Assembly (NCBI RefSeq): GCF_000411975.1
Contig: NZ_ASXG01000166.1
Span: 124,001 to 188,000 of the forward strand
Direction: 5' to 3'
Source: Amycolatopsis orientalis DSM 43388
GTDB taxonomy: Bacteria > Actinomycetota > Actinomycetes > Mycobacteriales > Pseudonocardiaceae
Length of the DNA: 64,000 nucleotides
In this document: positions 22,953 to 32,231 of the stretch, one piece after another
How the letters are laid out: each line of letters starts with the position of its first letter
Position numbering within the stretch: position 1 is the first letter of the stretch
The notes under the pieces: generated by a model
Told to the model about the DNA's origin: nothing
Database searches by the model: none
What the model saw: only the letters and a program-made list of their open reading frames with translations
Program-made: the position numbers and the translations under genes

Positions 22953-24659
22953 TCAGGACTTGAGGTCCGGGAAGTCGTCCTCGCGGAACTCGCCCTCGGG
23001 CCGCTCGCCGCCCTCGCGGCCGCGCAGTTCGACCCGGCGGATCTTGCCCGAGATGGTCTTCGGCAGGTCCGCGAACTGCAGCCGCCGGATCCGCTTGTAC
23101 GGCGCGAGATGCTCCCGCGCGTACGCGAGGATCTCCCGGGCGGTGTCGGCGTTCGGCTCGTGCCCGGAAGCGAGCACGACGTACGCCTTGGGCACGGCCA
23201 GCCGGATCGGGTCCGGAGCGGGCACCACGGCCGCCTCGGCGACCGCCTCGTGCTCCAGCAGGACGCTCTCCAGCTCGAACGGCGAGATCCGGTAGTCCGA
23301 CGCCTTGAAGACGTCGTCGGTGCGGCCGACGTAGGTGATGTAGCCGCGTTCGTCGATCGACCCGACGTCGCCGGTGTGGTAGTAGCCGTTCGCGAAGGCC
23401 GCCGACGTGCGTTCGTCGTCGTCCGCGTAGCCCGCCATCAGGCCGACCGGCCGGTGCGCGAGGTCGAGGCAGATCTCGCCCTCGCTCGCGCGCTCGCCGG
23501 TGACCGGGTCGACCAGGGCGACGACGAAGCCGGGCAGCGGACGGCCCATCGAACCGGCCACGACGTCCTGGCCCGGCGTGTTCGCGACCTGGACGCTGGT
23601 CTCGGTCTGCCCGAAGCCGTCCCGGATGGTGACGCCCCACGCCTTCTCGACCTGCTCGATCACCTCGGGGTTGAGCGGCTCCCCCGCGCCCACGACCTTC
23701 TTCGGCGGCGTCCGCAGCACGCTCAGGTCGGCCTGGATCAGCATCCGCCACACCGTCGGCGGCGCGCAGAAGCTGGTGATCCCGCAGCGGTCCATCTGCG
23801 CCATCAGAGCGGCCGCGTCGAACCGCGAGTAGTTGTACAGGAACACGGTCGCTTCGGCGTTCCACGGCGCGAAGAAGTTGCTCCACGCGTGCTTGGCCCA
23901 GCCCGGCGACGAGATGTTGAGGTGGACGTCGCCCGGCTCCAGCCCGATCCAGTACATTGTGGACAGATGGCCGACCGGGTACGAAACGTGCGTGTGCTGC
24001 ACGAGTTTCGGCTTCGCGGTAGTGCCCGAGGTGAAGTAGAGCAGCAGCGGGTCCTCGGCGCGGGTGACCCCGTCCGGGGTGAATTCGGCGGCCGAGGCGT
24101 ACGCGGTTTCGAAGGCGTGCCAGCCGGAAACCGGTTCGCCGACCGCGATCCGCGTGTAGTCGCCCGCGACCTCGGCGAACTTCTCCGTGTCGGCCGAACG
24201 CACGATCACGTGCTTCGCGTTGCCGCGCTCCACCCGGTCCGCCAGGTCGGCCGGGCCGAGCAGCGTGGACGCCGGGATCACGACCGCGCCCAGCTTGATC
24301 GCCGCGAGGATGGTCTCCCACAGTTCGCCCTGGTTGCCGAGCATGACGATCACCCGGTCGCCGCGCGAGACGCCGAGGCCGCGCAGCCAGTTCGCGACCT
24401 GGTTGGACCGGGCCGACATCTCCGGGAACGTCCAGCGGTTCTCGGCGCCGTCCTCTTCGACGATCCACAACGCGTACCGCTGCGCGTTCGCCGGGTCGGC
24501 CGCGATCCGGTCGAACCAGTCCGTGGCCCAGTTGAACTCGTCCAGCTGCGGCCACGCGAACTCGCGGTAGGCGGTTTCGTAGTCCTCGCGGTGGGCCAGC
24601 AGATAATCCCGCGCCGCGCGGAATGCCCGGTAGCCGGTGACCTCAGCGCCGTTGCTCAC
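22953..24659 (-). CDS. AMP-binding acyl-CoA synthetase (medium-chain/ACSM-like)
   Basis: A 568-residue acid-CoA ligase. AMP-binding motifs are LLYFTSGTTAKPKLVQHTH (about residue 207), DGFGQTET (about 347), YHTGDVGSIDERGYITYVGR (about 424) and the catalytic C-terminal lysine in KTISGKIRRVELR. Overall pattern is closest to medium-chain acyl-CoA or acetyl-CoA-type synthetases. It activates a carboxylic acid to its CoA thioester at the expense of ATP. It lies 36 bp downstream of an enoyl-CoA isomerase-type gene, so they likely form one operon for acid breakdown. Confidence 0.9.
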   Translation of the reverse strand: MSNGAEVTGYRAFRAARDYLLAHREDYETAYREFAWPQLDEFNWATDWFDRIAADPANAQRYALWIVEEDGAENRWTFPEMSARSNQVANWLRGLGVSRGDRVIVMLGNQGELWETILAAIKLGAVVIPASTLLGPADLADRVERGNAKHVIVRSADTEKFAEVAGDYTRIAVGEPVSGWHAFETAYASAAEFTPDGVTRAEDPLLLYFTSGTTAKPKLVQHTHVSYPVGHLSTMYWIGLEPGDVHLNISSPGWAKHAWSNFFAPWNAEATVFLYNYSRFDAAALMAQMDRCGITSFCAPPTVWRMLIQADLSVLRTPPKKVVGAGEPLNPEVIEQVEKAWGVTIRDGFGQTETSVQVANTPGQDVVAGSMGRPLPGFVVALVDPVTGERASEGEICLDLAHRPVGLMAGYADDDERTSAAFANGYYHTGDVGSIDERGYITYVGRTDDVFKASDYRISPFELESVLLEHEAVAEAAVVPAPDPIRLAVPKAYVVLASGHEPNADTAREILAYAREHLAPYKRIRRLQFADLPKTISGKIRRVELRGREGGERPEGEFREDDFPDLKS

Positions 24660-24695
24660 GTCGTACTCCTCGTGCTCGCTTTCCCCGTGCCTGTT

Positions 24696-25556
24696 TTACT
24701 CGCCCTTGAACTCCGGCGCTCGTCGCTCCATGAAGGCCTGCACGGCCTCCTGGAGGTCCTTGCTCGGCAGGAACGCGGAGTTCCAGGCGGCGACGTAGCG
24801 CAGGCCCTCGGCGACCTGGCGTTCGGTGTTCGCGGACAGCACCTGCTTGGTGCCCTGGACGACCAGCGGCGGGTTCGCGGCGATCTCCGCGGCCAGTTCG
24901 CGGGCCTTGGCCAGCAGCGTCTCCTGGTCCGGGTACACGTCGTTGACCAGGCCGATCTTCTCCGCCCGCGCGGCGTCGACGTCCTTGCCGGTCAGGGCGA
25001 GTTCGCGGACGTGGCCCTCGCCGATGATCGGCGCGAGCCGCTGCAGGCTGCCGATGTCGGCCACGATCGCGACCTTGACCTCGCGGACGCTGAACTTGGC
25101 GTCCGCGCTGGCCAGGCGGATGTCGGCGGCGGTGATGACGTCCACGCCGCCGCCGATGCACCAGCCGGACACGGCCGCGACGACCGGTTTGCGGCATTCG
25201 GCGATCGAGCTGACCGCCTGCTGCAGCCGCTGGATCTCGCGGTGGAACTCGGTGCGCGGCCCGGCCAGCGCGTCGCCGGCCAGCAGCGGGGCCCAGCCGC
25301 CCATCATCGCCGGGAGGTCAAGCCCGTAGGAGAAGTGCTTGCCGCTGCCGGACAGCACGACGGCGCGCACGCGCGCGTCGGCGTCGAGGGCGGCGAACAC
25401 CAGCGGCAGCTCGCGCCAGAAGTCGGGGCCCATGGCGTTGCCCTTGCCGGGGCCGAGCAGGGTCACCTCGGCGACCGGTCCGTCGAGGGCGACGCGGAGC
25501 GAGGCGAGTTCGGGCAGGGCGGCTACTGGTTCGGTCATGCGGTCATCTTTGCTCAT
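24696..25556 (-). CDS. Enoyl-CoA hydratase/isomerase family, dienoyl-CoA isomerase-like
   Basis: A 286-residue crotonase-fold protein. The oxyanion hole is formed by the HFSYGLDL and CIGGGVD regions. Asp139, Glu159 and Asp167 match the three acidic residues of mammalian delta3,5-delta2,4-dienoyl-CoA isomerase (Asp176, Glu196, Asp204) with identical spacing, and ADIGSLQRLAPIIGEGHVRE follows the third. This favours isomerisation of 3,5-dienoyl-CoA over simple hydration. ATG 25556 (MSKDDRMTEP) is used; ATG 25538 is an alternative. It is divergent from an alpha/beta hydrolase. Confidence 0.87.
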   Translation of the reverse strand: MSKDDRMTEPVAALPELASLRVALDGPVAEVTLLGPGKGNAMGPDFWRELPLVFAALDADARVRAVVLSGSGKHFSYGLDLPAMMGGWAPLLAGDALAGPRTEFHREIQRLQQAVSSIAECRKPVVAAVSGWCIGGGVDVITAADIRLASADAKFSVREVKVAIVADIGSLQRLAPIIGEGHVRELALTGKDVDAARAEKIGLVNDVYPDQETLLAKARELAAEIAANPPLVVQGTKQVLSANTERQVAEGLRYVAAWNSAFLPSKDLQEAVQAFMERRAPEFKGE

Positions 25557-25647
25557 CGCGGCGACCCCAGCTCATCGGAGTTGACACTGTGCCAACGCGG
25601 CCGCGAGATGCTTTCCTGGAGACCCGAGGTGGAGAGGAGGCACCGGT

Positions 25648-26523
25648 ATGGACCCGGCACCCGTGCCCGTCGCCGACGCCCCGCCGGCGGAACCCGCGAC
25701 GGCCCGCAGGACCCGGCCGATCGAGCTGTCCGGCTCGTTCCGGCACGAGGGCCAGCGCCTGTGCTACACCGAATACGGCAGCGGCGACCGCGTCGTGGTG
25801 CTGATGCACGGGATCATGTTCACCCGCCGGATGCACGCGCCGCTGGCCCGGCGGCTCGCCCGCGCCGGATTCCGCGTGGTGACCCTCGACCTGCTCGGCC
25901 ACGGCGATTCGGACCGGCCGACGCAGTCGTGGCGCTATTCGATGCCCGCGTTCGGCGAGCAGGCCGTCGCGCTGCTCGACCATCTGGAGATCGAGGACGC
26001 GGTGGTCGGCGGCACGTCGCTGGGCGCGAACGTGGCGCTGGAGGTGGCGGTGGCCGCCCCTTCGCGGGTGCGCGGGCTGGTGGTCGAAATGCCGGTGCTG
26101 GACAACGCGATCATCGCCGGGCTGCTGACCTTCGCGCCGCTGCTGTTCGCCGCGCGCTTCCTGCCCGCGACGGTGCGCGGGGTGGCGCTGGCCGCACACC
26201 TGGTGCCGCACGGGAACCAGTGGGTGGACGTGATCACGGACACCCTGAGCCAGGAACCGGCCCCGATGGCCGCGCTGCTGCACGGCGTGCTGTTCGGCCG
26301 GATCGCGCCGCCCAAGTCGATCCGCGGCACGATCACCGCGCCGACCCTGGTGATCGGGCACGAGGGCGACCCGATCCACCCGTTCGGCGACGCGGGCAGC
26401 CTGGCCGAGGACCTGCCGAACGCCGAGTTCGTGCAGGCCCGCAGCCCGGTCGAGCTGCGGTTCGACCCGAAGCGGCTGAGTGCGGCGATCCGGGACTTCG
26501 CCTTCCGGCGCTATCCGGCCTGA
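25648..26523 (+). CDS. Alpha/beta-fold hydrolase
   Basis: A 291-residue protein with the alpha/beta hydrolase pattern: VVVLMHGIMFTRRMHAPLAR (oxyanion region), nucleophile elbow GGTSLGAN, the Asp region TLVIGHEGDPIHPF, but no obvious C-terminal GxxH catalytic His, since the segment near residue 265 reads RSPVELRFDP. A Pro/Ala-rich N-terminal 25 residues precede the fold. Substrate is unknown. TTGACA at 25581 lies in the 91-bp divergent gap toward the isomerase gene and may drive it. Confidence 0.8.
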   Translation: MDPAPVPVADAPPAEPATARRTRPIELSGSFRHEGQRLCYTEYGSGDRVVVLMHGIMFTRRMHAPLARRLARAGFRVVTLDLLGHGDSDRPTQSWRYSMPAFGEQAVALLDHLEIEDAVVGGTSLGANVALEVAVAAPSRVRGLVVEMPVLDNAIIAGLLTFAPLLFAARFLPATVRGVALAAHLVPHGNQWVDVITDTLSQEPAPMAALLHGVLFGRIAPPKSIRGTITAPTLVIGHEGDPIHPFGDAGSLAEDLPNAEFVQARSPVELRFDPKRLSAAIRDFAFRRYPA

Positions 26524-26655
26524 GCCGCGCGGACTCGCTCCGGCGGGAACAGGCGAAGCCGAATGCAGCCGCGGTGCACCGGCAGGACGGCGGCTGCGCT
26601 GGTGCCGCACGCCGCGCGACTGGCCGTGCGGGTCCCCGTGCGGACGCCGCCCAGG

Positions 26656-27414
26656 TCAGTCCTCGTCGGGATCCGGGAACTGCGGCGGAGCCTGCAGGTC
26701 GTGGGCGCGGAACAAGACCGCGTGCTCGACCCCCATCGCCTTCCCGCTCATCGCCGCGAACTGCGGGATGAAGTCCGCCGGCGCCGGATGGTCCGGAAGC
26801 GCGGCCAGGTACGCGGCGTGCGCCTCCAGGGACGCCACGCCGCGCCGCAGCGGCTCGCCGGTGACGTCGACGCCATGGGTCGCGCCGGAACCCGGGAGGC
26901 CGGGCACGAGATACCAGCGCGCCGAATGCGGGGCCAGGCCCTCGTCGTCGATCTGCTCCGGGAAGACCCACCGGTTGCCCGCGTCGCGGATCGCGTCGAG
27001 GGTCTCGAGGCCGGCCGCGCGGTGGTCGGCCTGGTCGAAGCCGTAGGGCGTTTCGACGTCGAAGCCGCAGCCGAGCACGACGTCGGGCTGGAACCGGCGG
27101 ATCTCGCGGGCGATGTCCCGGCGCAGGTCGAGGCCGTAGACGAGCACGCCGTCCGGATGCTCGAGGATCGTCAGGTGCTCGACGCCGACCGCGGCGCACG
27201 CGGTGCGCTGCTCGGCGACGCGCAGCCGGGCCGTCTCCTCCGGCGGGTTCGGCATGCCCGCCTCGCCGCGGGTGAGCAGGAGGTAGCCGACCTCGATGCC
27301 GCGCGCGGTCCAGCGCGCGACGGCCGCGGACGTGCCGTACTCCATGTCGTCCGGGTGCGCGACGACGCAGAGCACCCGCCGGAACGACTCTTCGGGCAAA
27401 GCAGGCAGGGTCAT
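26656..27414 (-). CDS. PIG-L family deacetylase
   Basis: A 252-residue protein. HPDDMEYG (His20 onward) and the later DQADHRAAG supply the zinc ligands of LmbE/PIG-L N-acetylglucosaminyl deacetylases. In actinomycetes such enzymes include MshB and Mca of the mycothiol pathway, but this one lacks the neighbours of either, so the substrate is open. It lies 37 bp before siroheme synthase ends (same strand), possibly in one transcript. Confidence 0.87.
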   Translation of the reverse strand: MTLPALPEESFRRVLCVVAHPDDMEYGTSAAVARWTARGIEVGYLLLTRGEAGMPNPPEETARLRVAEQRTACAAVGVEHLTILEHPDGVLVYGLDLRRDIAREIRRFQPDVVLGCGFDVETPYGFDQADHRAAGLETLDAIRDAGNRWVFPEQIDDEGLAPHSARWYLVPGLPGSGATHGVDVTGEPLRRGVASLEAHAAYLAALPDHPAPADFIPQFAAMSGKAMGVEHAVLFRAHDLQAPPQFPDPDED

Positions 27415-27451
27415 GCGGCCATCTTCGCGCTCCGGCGGCCCGCTGTCTGCG

Positions 27452-28678
27452 TTATCCGGCCTGATTCCGGTCCAGTCCGGCGACCGGGCCGAACACGATC
27501 ACCGCGGGCGGCCGGACCCCGGCGGCCGCCGCCTCCTCGGCCACCGAGGCGAGCGTGGACCGCAGCACCCGCTGGGTCCGCATCGTCCCGTCCTCGATCA
27601 CCGCGACCGGCGTGTCGCCCGGCCGGCCGCCTTCGAGCAGGGCGGCGGCGAACTTCGGCAGCCGTTCGACGCCCATCATCAGCACGATCGTCCCGCGCAT
27701 CCGGGCCAGCAGCGACCAGTCGACCAGCGACCGCTCGTCTCCCGGCGCGACGTGCCCGGACACGACGACCACCTCGTGCGCGACCCCGCGGTGCGTCACC
27801 GGCACGTCCGCCACCGCGGGCACCGCGAACGCCGAGGTGATGCCCGGGACCATGGTCACCGGGACACCGGCTTCGGCGCAGGCCTGGACCTCTTCGAAGC
27901 CGCGGCCGAACAGGTACGGGTCGCCGCCCTTGAGCCGGACGACGAACTTGCCTTCCTTGGCCTTCTCGACGAGCGTCCGGTTGATCACGTCCTGGCTCGC
28001 CGCGCGCCCGTACGGGATCTTCGCCGCGTCGATCACCTCGACTTCCGGCGCGAGTTCGTCCAGCAGATCGCGCGGGCCGAGCCGGTCGACCACCACGACG
28101 TCGGCGCGCGACAGCAGCCGCCGGGCGCGGACGGTGATCAGGTCCGGGTCACCTGGCCCGCCGCCGACCAGCGCGACCCCGGGCAGGGCACCGTCCGGAT
28201 GCGGCTGGCGGCCGTCCTCGATGGCACCCGCGTGCAGGCCGTCCAGCATCGAATCGCGGACCGCGGCCGAGCGGAGCGGCTCGCCGCCGGACAGGACGCC
28301 GAACAGGAGACCGCCGTGCCGTCCGGTCGCCGGGGTCACCGCCGAACCGGACTCGCCCTCGTCCGCGCGGACGCAGAAGACGCGTTCCCGCTCCGCCTCG
28401 GCACAGATCGCCGCGTTGGTCTCCGGGTCGTTCGTGCAGGCCAGCGCGTACCACGCGGCGCGCAGATCGCCCTCGGCGTAACGGCGCTGATGCCACACCA
28501 GCTCGCCCGCGTCCGCCATCCCCTGCACCGACGGCGTCGTGTGCGGCGACACCAGTTCGACGCGGGCGCCCGCGCTGATCAGCCGGGGCAGCCGGCGCTG
28601 GGCCACGGAACCGCCGCCGAACACCACGACGCGGCGGCCGGTCAGGTTCAGGCCGGAAAGGTAGTGCGGGTCGTCCAT
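27452..28678 (-). CDS. cysG: Siroheme synthase: precorrin-2 dehydrogenase / uroporphyrinogen-III C-methyltransferase
   Basis: A 408-residue fusion. Residues about 15-150 are the precorrin-2 dehydrogenase part (VVVFGGGSVAQRRLPRLISA). Residues about 165-400 are the SAM-dependent methyltransferase (LVGGGPGDPDLITVRARRLL, VRLKGGDPYLFGRG, VPGITSAFAVPA, and PVTHRG). The enzyme makes sirohydrochlorin, the precursor of siroheme for sulfite and nitrite reductases. The central ferrochelatase function of enteric CysG may be weak or absent in this group. No sulfite reductase gene is next to it. Confidence 0.92.
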   Translation of the reverse strand: MDDPHYLSGLNLTGRRVVVFGGGSVAQRRLPRLISAGARVELVSPHTTPSVQGMADAGELVWHQRRYAEGDLRAAWYALACTNDPETNAAICAEAERERVFCVRADEGESGSAVTPATGRHGGLLFGVLSGGEPLRSAAVRDSMLDGLHAGAIEDGRQPHPDGALPGVALVGGGPGDPDLITVRARRLLSRADVVVVDRLGPRDLLDELAPEVEVIDAAKIPYGRAASQDVINRTLVEKAKEGKFVVRLKGGDPYLFGRGFEEVQACAEAGVPVTMVPGITSAFAVPAVADVPVTHRGVAHEVVVVSGHVAPGDERSLVDWSLLARMRGTIVLMMGVERLPKFAAALLEGGRPGDTPVAVIEDGTMRTQRVLRSTLASVAEEAAAAGVRPPAVIVFGPVAGLDRNQAG

Positions 28679-28953
28679 GCTGGGAATCTAACAGCGGAGC
28701 GAACCGCCTCCGCCGCTTTGCACGCCGAGCGTGGGTCATGCCACGCCCCGGACCGGACGGCGCGGGCGGTCAATGATCGACGGCGCCCTCGCGGGTTCGC
28801 CTCGAACGGGACCGCGGTGAGGCTTCGCGGAGTCTCGCGATTCCGGGTCCTGCCGGGCGGAGCGGATCCCCGCCGGCGGGAATGCCGGTCGGGAGTGCTG
28901 ACCCCACTCGGCACCAACGCACGCGGTGGCCGGAAATCCGGGCAGGCGGCCGA

Positions 28954-30837
28954 TCACTCCACCCGGAAAACCGGACCGCGCGGCGGGAACGGCAACCGGG
29001 TGCCGCGCGGGACCAGGAACGCGTGTGCCCGCCCTGGACGGACGTGGTCGCACTGCGCGTCGGTGATGATCAGGACCGGGCCGTCCGCCGGGAAGTCCGG
29101 GGCGCGGCGCAGCAGGTCCACTCCGGGCTGCAGGCGGGTGCCGCCGCGGCCGCGGACCTTCACCCGGCCCGCGATGTCTTCCACCGCAAGGTATCCGGCG
29201 TCGTAGGCGGCCGCGTCGCAGAAAACCACCCGGGCCGCCGGGACGTCGCGCGCCCGCGCGTACGACGCGATCGCGCCGAGCGCTTTGCCCAGCAGTTCCG
29301 CGTTCATCGAGCCGGACGTGTCCAGCACGACGCCGAAGGTGGCCCGGCGTTCGGTCCTTTCCGGACGGACCCGGCCCGGGCGCGGGATGTCCGGGGTCGC
29401 CGACTGGCGCCGCGACGCCCGTGCGTAGCTGCGCACCGGCTGCTCCGCGCGGACGTGCTCGTCGAACCACTGGGCCAGCCGCGCGTCCCACGGCAGCGGC
29501 GGATGGTCGAGCGCGCGGATCTCCTGCTCCAGCCCGAGCGGCAGCAGGCCGCGGCCCTGTGCCTGGTGGTAGACGAGGCCTTGGCTGAGCGCGCGGCGAT
29601 AGAACTCGTCCAGGTCGACACCGCCGGTCCGGTCGCCGTCGCGCCACGGGAGCGGCTTGGACTCGCTCCGGCGCGAGGAACGGCGGGCGGCGGCGTCCGG
29701 TTCGGACAGCCAGCCGCCCAGCACGTCGCCCGCTTCGCGACCGCCCAGCGTGCGCAGTTTGCGGGCGCGGCGCAGGTCGGTGGTCAGCGTGTCGTACACC
29801 GATTCCGCCGACAGCCCGGCGAGCCGCGGATCGTGCAGGCCGTCGCCGGGCAACTCGCCGACGCCGAGGGCGACCAGCCAGCCGTTGATCACGTAATCGC
29901 AGGCGACGTTCCACAGATACGGGTCGCGGCCCAGTGCCCGGCGGTCGTGCCGGAGCGCGGCGTGCAGCATCTCGTGGGCGAGCACGAACCGCCATTCCTC
30001 GGCGCTCAGCGCGGCGTTCGGGTTCACGTAGATCTCGCCGTGCTCGGCGTCGACCGCGGCGACCGAGATGTCCCAGGCGCGGACCACTTCCGGGTCGGCG
30101 ACCAGGGTGAACCCGGCGGCGACCGCGCCGAGCAGCGGGAACGACGACGCGAACCAGCCCAGCGCGCGGTCCCACTCCCCCAGGCTCCGGCGGTGCCGGG
30201 TCTGACCGCGCGCGTCGGCGGCCTGCTCCATCGCCTCGGTGGCCGAAGCGATCAGGCCGTGCGCGAACCGCTCGGTCCACGGCGCGGATTTCCCGTGGTA
30301 CCGCACGTGCCAGCGGCTCGGCGGCTCCGCGAGCGCGAGACACGGCCGATCGCCGCCGGTGCCCAGCGCACGGAAGACCTCGGGCACGCCGGTTTCGCGC
30401 CAAGCGCGGGCGAGGGAAAGCTCGTCCGTCCCGGGAAGCTCGGGCAAGAGCGTCAGCGGGGCGCCGACCCGTACCGCCTCCGCGAACCGGTGCACCGCGA
30501 CGCAGCACGCCGCGCTGTAGCTCGCGTCCACGTGCCGGTCCGCGGTGATCGCGTCCGCCTCGGCAAGCTGTTCCTCGTCCAGGTGGCCGAGGCCGAGGTG
30601 CAGCAGCAGATGCGCGAACACCCAGGCCCACTCGGCCGGTTCGGCGTCGCGGGCGCGGTTCGCGGTGATCAGGCCGCTGTCGGCGACGACTGCCCACGCC
30701 TCGGGCCCGGTCAGGCTGGTGCGGTCCAGGCTCGCGCGCTCCGCGAGCCGTTTCAAAACAGTGTTCGCGCGGACCAGCGCCCAGCCCGCGTCGATCGCCT
30801 TGTTCCGGCGTTCGCGATGGCGCGCGTCGGAGCTCAT
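28954..30837 (-). CDS. VWA-like protein with HExxH metallopeptidase-like domain (DUF2201 family)
   Basis: A 627-residue protein. The N-terminal DUF2201 part carries LAHEMLHAALRHD, an HExxH motif with a further His. The C-terminal VWA part (from about residue 500) has the MIDAS motif DTSGSMN and ends GPVFRVE. Such proteins pair with MoxR AAA+ ATPases in metal insertion or protein remodelling; no specific substrate is known. ATG 30837 shares ATGA with the stop of the MoxR gene, so the two are made together. Confidence 0.87.
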   Translation of the reverse strand: MSSDARHRERRNKAIDAGWALVRANTVLKRLAERASLDRTSLTGPEAWAVVADSGLITANRARDAEPAEWAWVFAHLLLHLGLGHLDEEQLAEADAITADRHVDASYSAACCVAVHRFAEAVRVGAPLTLLPELPGTDELSLARAWRETGVPEVFRALGTGGDRPCLALAEPPSRWHVRYHGKSAPWTERFAHGLIASATEAMEQAADARGQTRHRRSLGEWDRALGWFASSFPLLGAVAAGFTLVADPEVVRAWDISVAAVDAEHGEIYVNPNAALSAEEWRFVLAHEMLHAALRHDRRALGRDPYLWNVACDYVINGWLVALGVGELPGDGLHDPRLAGLSAESVYDTLTTDLRRARKLRTLGGREAGDVLGGWLSEPDAAARRSSRRSESKPLPWRDGDRTGGVDLDEFYRRALSQGLVYHQAQGRGLLPLGLEQEIRALDHPPLPWDARLAQWFDEHVRAEQPVRSYARASRRQSATPDIPRPGRVRPERTERRATFGVVLDTSGSMNAELLGKALGAIASYARARDVPAARVVFCDAAAYDAGYLAVEDIAGRVKVRGRGGTRLQPGVDLLRRAPDFPADGPVLIITDAQCDHVRPGRAHAFLVPRGTRLPFPPRGPVFRVE

Positions 30838-31895
30838 GCCCGAGCCGCCACCAGGCGCGGCAGGTCGCGCGCGGCCTCGACCAGGAACCAGGACGGCAAG
30901 CGCGGGTTGCCCGCCTCGTCGTCCGCGATCACCAGCTGCGCCATCTCCAGCGAGATCTCCGCCAGTTCGACCAGCAGGCTCTTCGCGCGGAACGCGAACT
31001 GCCGCACCGCCGCCGACGCGTGCCGCTTGTCCGCGGGCAGGTCGCGGGAGAGCCGGACGCGGAACGTCTCGGCGAGGAAGTAGAGCAGGTCGCGCTCGCC
31101 CGGCTCGGCGGGCCAGCGCGCGTCGCCCTTGAGGATGGCTTCCAGATCGAAGGCGTGCCGGGCGACCTTCAGATAGGACCGGAACGCGCCCGCGTGCTGC
31201 GGGGTGAGCGTGGCGTACGCGAACAGCCCGACCGTCTCGTCGTCGAGCGGGTCGCCCGCGGAATGCAGCAGGTCGGACAGCATGTGCCAGGACCGGGGCG
31301 TGGAGAACGGTTCCTCGGTCTTCGGCGGCTGGCTCCACAGGTGGTCCGGGCGCTGGGTGAGGTACTCGACCACCGCCGGGTGGATGCCGTGGCCCGCCGC
31401 CCAGGCCAGCCAGTCGCCCGCCGACGCGCGCAGGTGCAGGTGCACCAGCCGGTTCACCAGCGCCGAGGCCATCGGCCGGGCGAGCGCCTGGTCGGTCGCG
31501 CGGTTGCCGGCCCCGATCACCACCGAACCGGGCGGCAGCTCGTAGGAGCCGATGCGCCGGTCGAGGATCAGCGAATAGAACGCCTTCTGCACGTCCGGCG
31601 AGGCGGCGTTCAGCTCGTCCAGGAACAGGCAGTACGGCTCGTCGCGGGCGATCTGCTCGGGCGGGCAGAACCGGCTGCGCCCGTCGGCGATCTGCGGGAC
31701 GCCGATCAGGTCCTCGGGCGCAAGCTGGGTACCGAGCAGCGAGACGCACTCGAGGCCGAGCGCCGCCGCGAACTCCCGGACCAGCGACGACTTCCCGATC
31801 CCAGGCGCGCCCCAGAGGAAGACCGGCCGGACGACGGCGGTCGTGAGCAGGATGTCGGGCAGCTGGGCAGGCGTGACGGTGAGCTGGGCGTGCAA
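30834..31895 (-). CDS. MoxR-like AAA+ ATPase
   Basis: A 353-residue AAA+ protein with Walker A GAPGIGKSSL (about 29-38), Walker B CLFLDELNAA (about 89-98), sensor 1 IGAGNRATDQ and an arginine-bearing RPMASALVNR segment. MoxR ATPases act as chaperones with VWA partners; the VWA/DUF2201 protein follows with an ATGA overlap. No other substrate candidate is encoded next to the pair. Confidence 0.9.
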   Translation of the reverse strand: MHAQLTVTPAQLPDILLTTAVVRPVFLWGAPGIGKSSLVREFAAALGLECVSLLGTQLAPEDLIGVPQIADGRSRFCPPEQIARDEPYCLFLDELNAASPDVQKAFYSLILDRRIGSYELPPGSVVIGAGNRATDQALARPMASALVNRLVHLHLRASAGDWLAWAAGHGIHPAVVEYLTQRPDHLWSQPPKTEEPFSTPRSWHMLSDLLHSAGDPLDDETVGLFAYATLTPQHAGAFRSYLKVARHAFDLEAILKGDARWPAEPGERDLLYFLAETFRVRLSRDLPADKRHASAAVRQFAFRAKSLLVELAEISLEMAQLVIADDEAGNPRLPSWFLVEAARDLPRLVAARA

Positions 31896-31989
31896 AACGT
31901 GGACCTCTCCGGTGTCGGGACATCCTCGTGCGACGCCCGTTTCGTGCCGTCATGGTCTCGCGCCCGGCCCGCTGCCCGCATCCGGTTTT

Positions 31990-32226
31990 TCAGCTCCGCG
32001 CCGCCGTCGGGTACGGCAGCAGCGCCATTTCCCTCGCGTTCTTGATCGCCGTCGCCACCTGTTTCTGTTGCTGCGGCGTCAACCCGGTGACCCGGCGGGC
32101 CCGGATCTTGCCGCGGTCGGAGATGAATTTCCGCAGCAGATCGACGTCTTTCCAGTCCACCGCGGTGATTCCGGCCGTGTGGAAGGGGTTCGGGCGGCGG
32201 CGCGGCGCGCGATCGGGTTTAGGCAT
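31990..32226 (-). CDS. rpsR: 30S ribosomal protein S18, cysteine-free paralog
   Basis: A 78-residue S18 (VDWKDVDLLRKFISDRGKI, RRVTGLTPQQQKQVATAIKN). It has no zinc-binding cysteines, which marks it as the alternative (C-minus) form made during zinc limitation. It is the last gene of rpmB-rpmG-rpsN-rpsR, starting 5 bp after rpsN. Confidence 0.95.
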   Translation of the reverse strand: MPKPDRAPRRRPNPFHTAGITAVDWKDVDLLRKFISDRGKIRARRVTGLTPQQQKQVATAIKNAREMALLPYPTAARS

Positions 32227-32231
32227 CGCGC

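Noticed and set aside
23109..26771. Open frame of 1220 codons on the plus strand
   Set aside because: It lies antisense to the acyl-CoA synthetase and isomerase, which have clear motifs; its composition is Arg/Asp/Val/Gly-rich and domainless.
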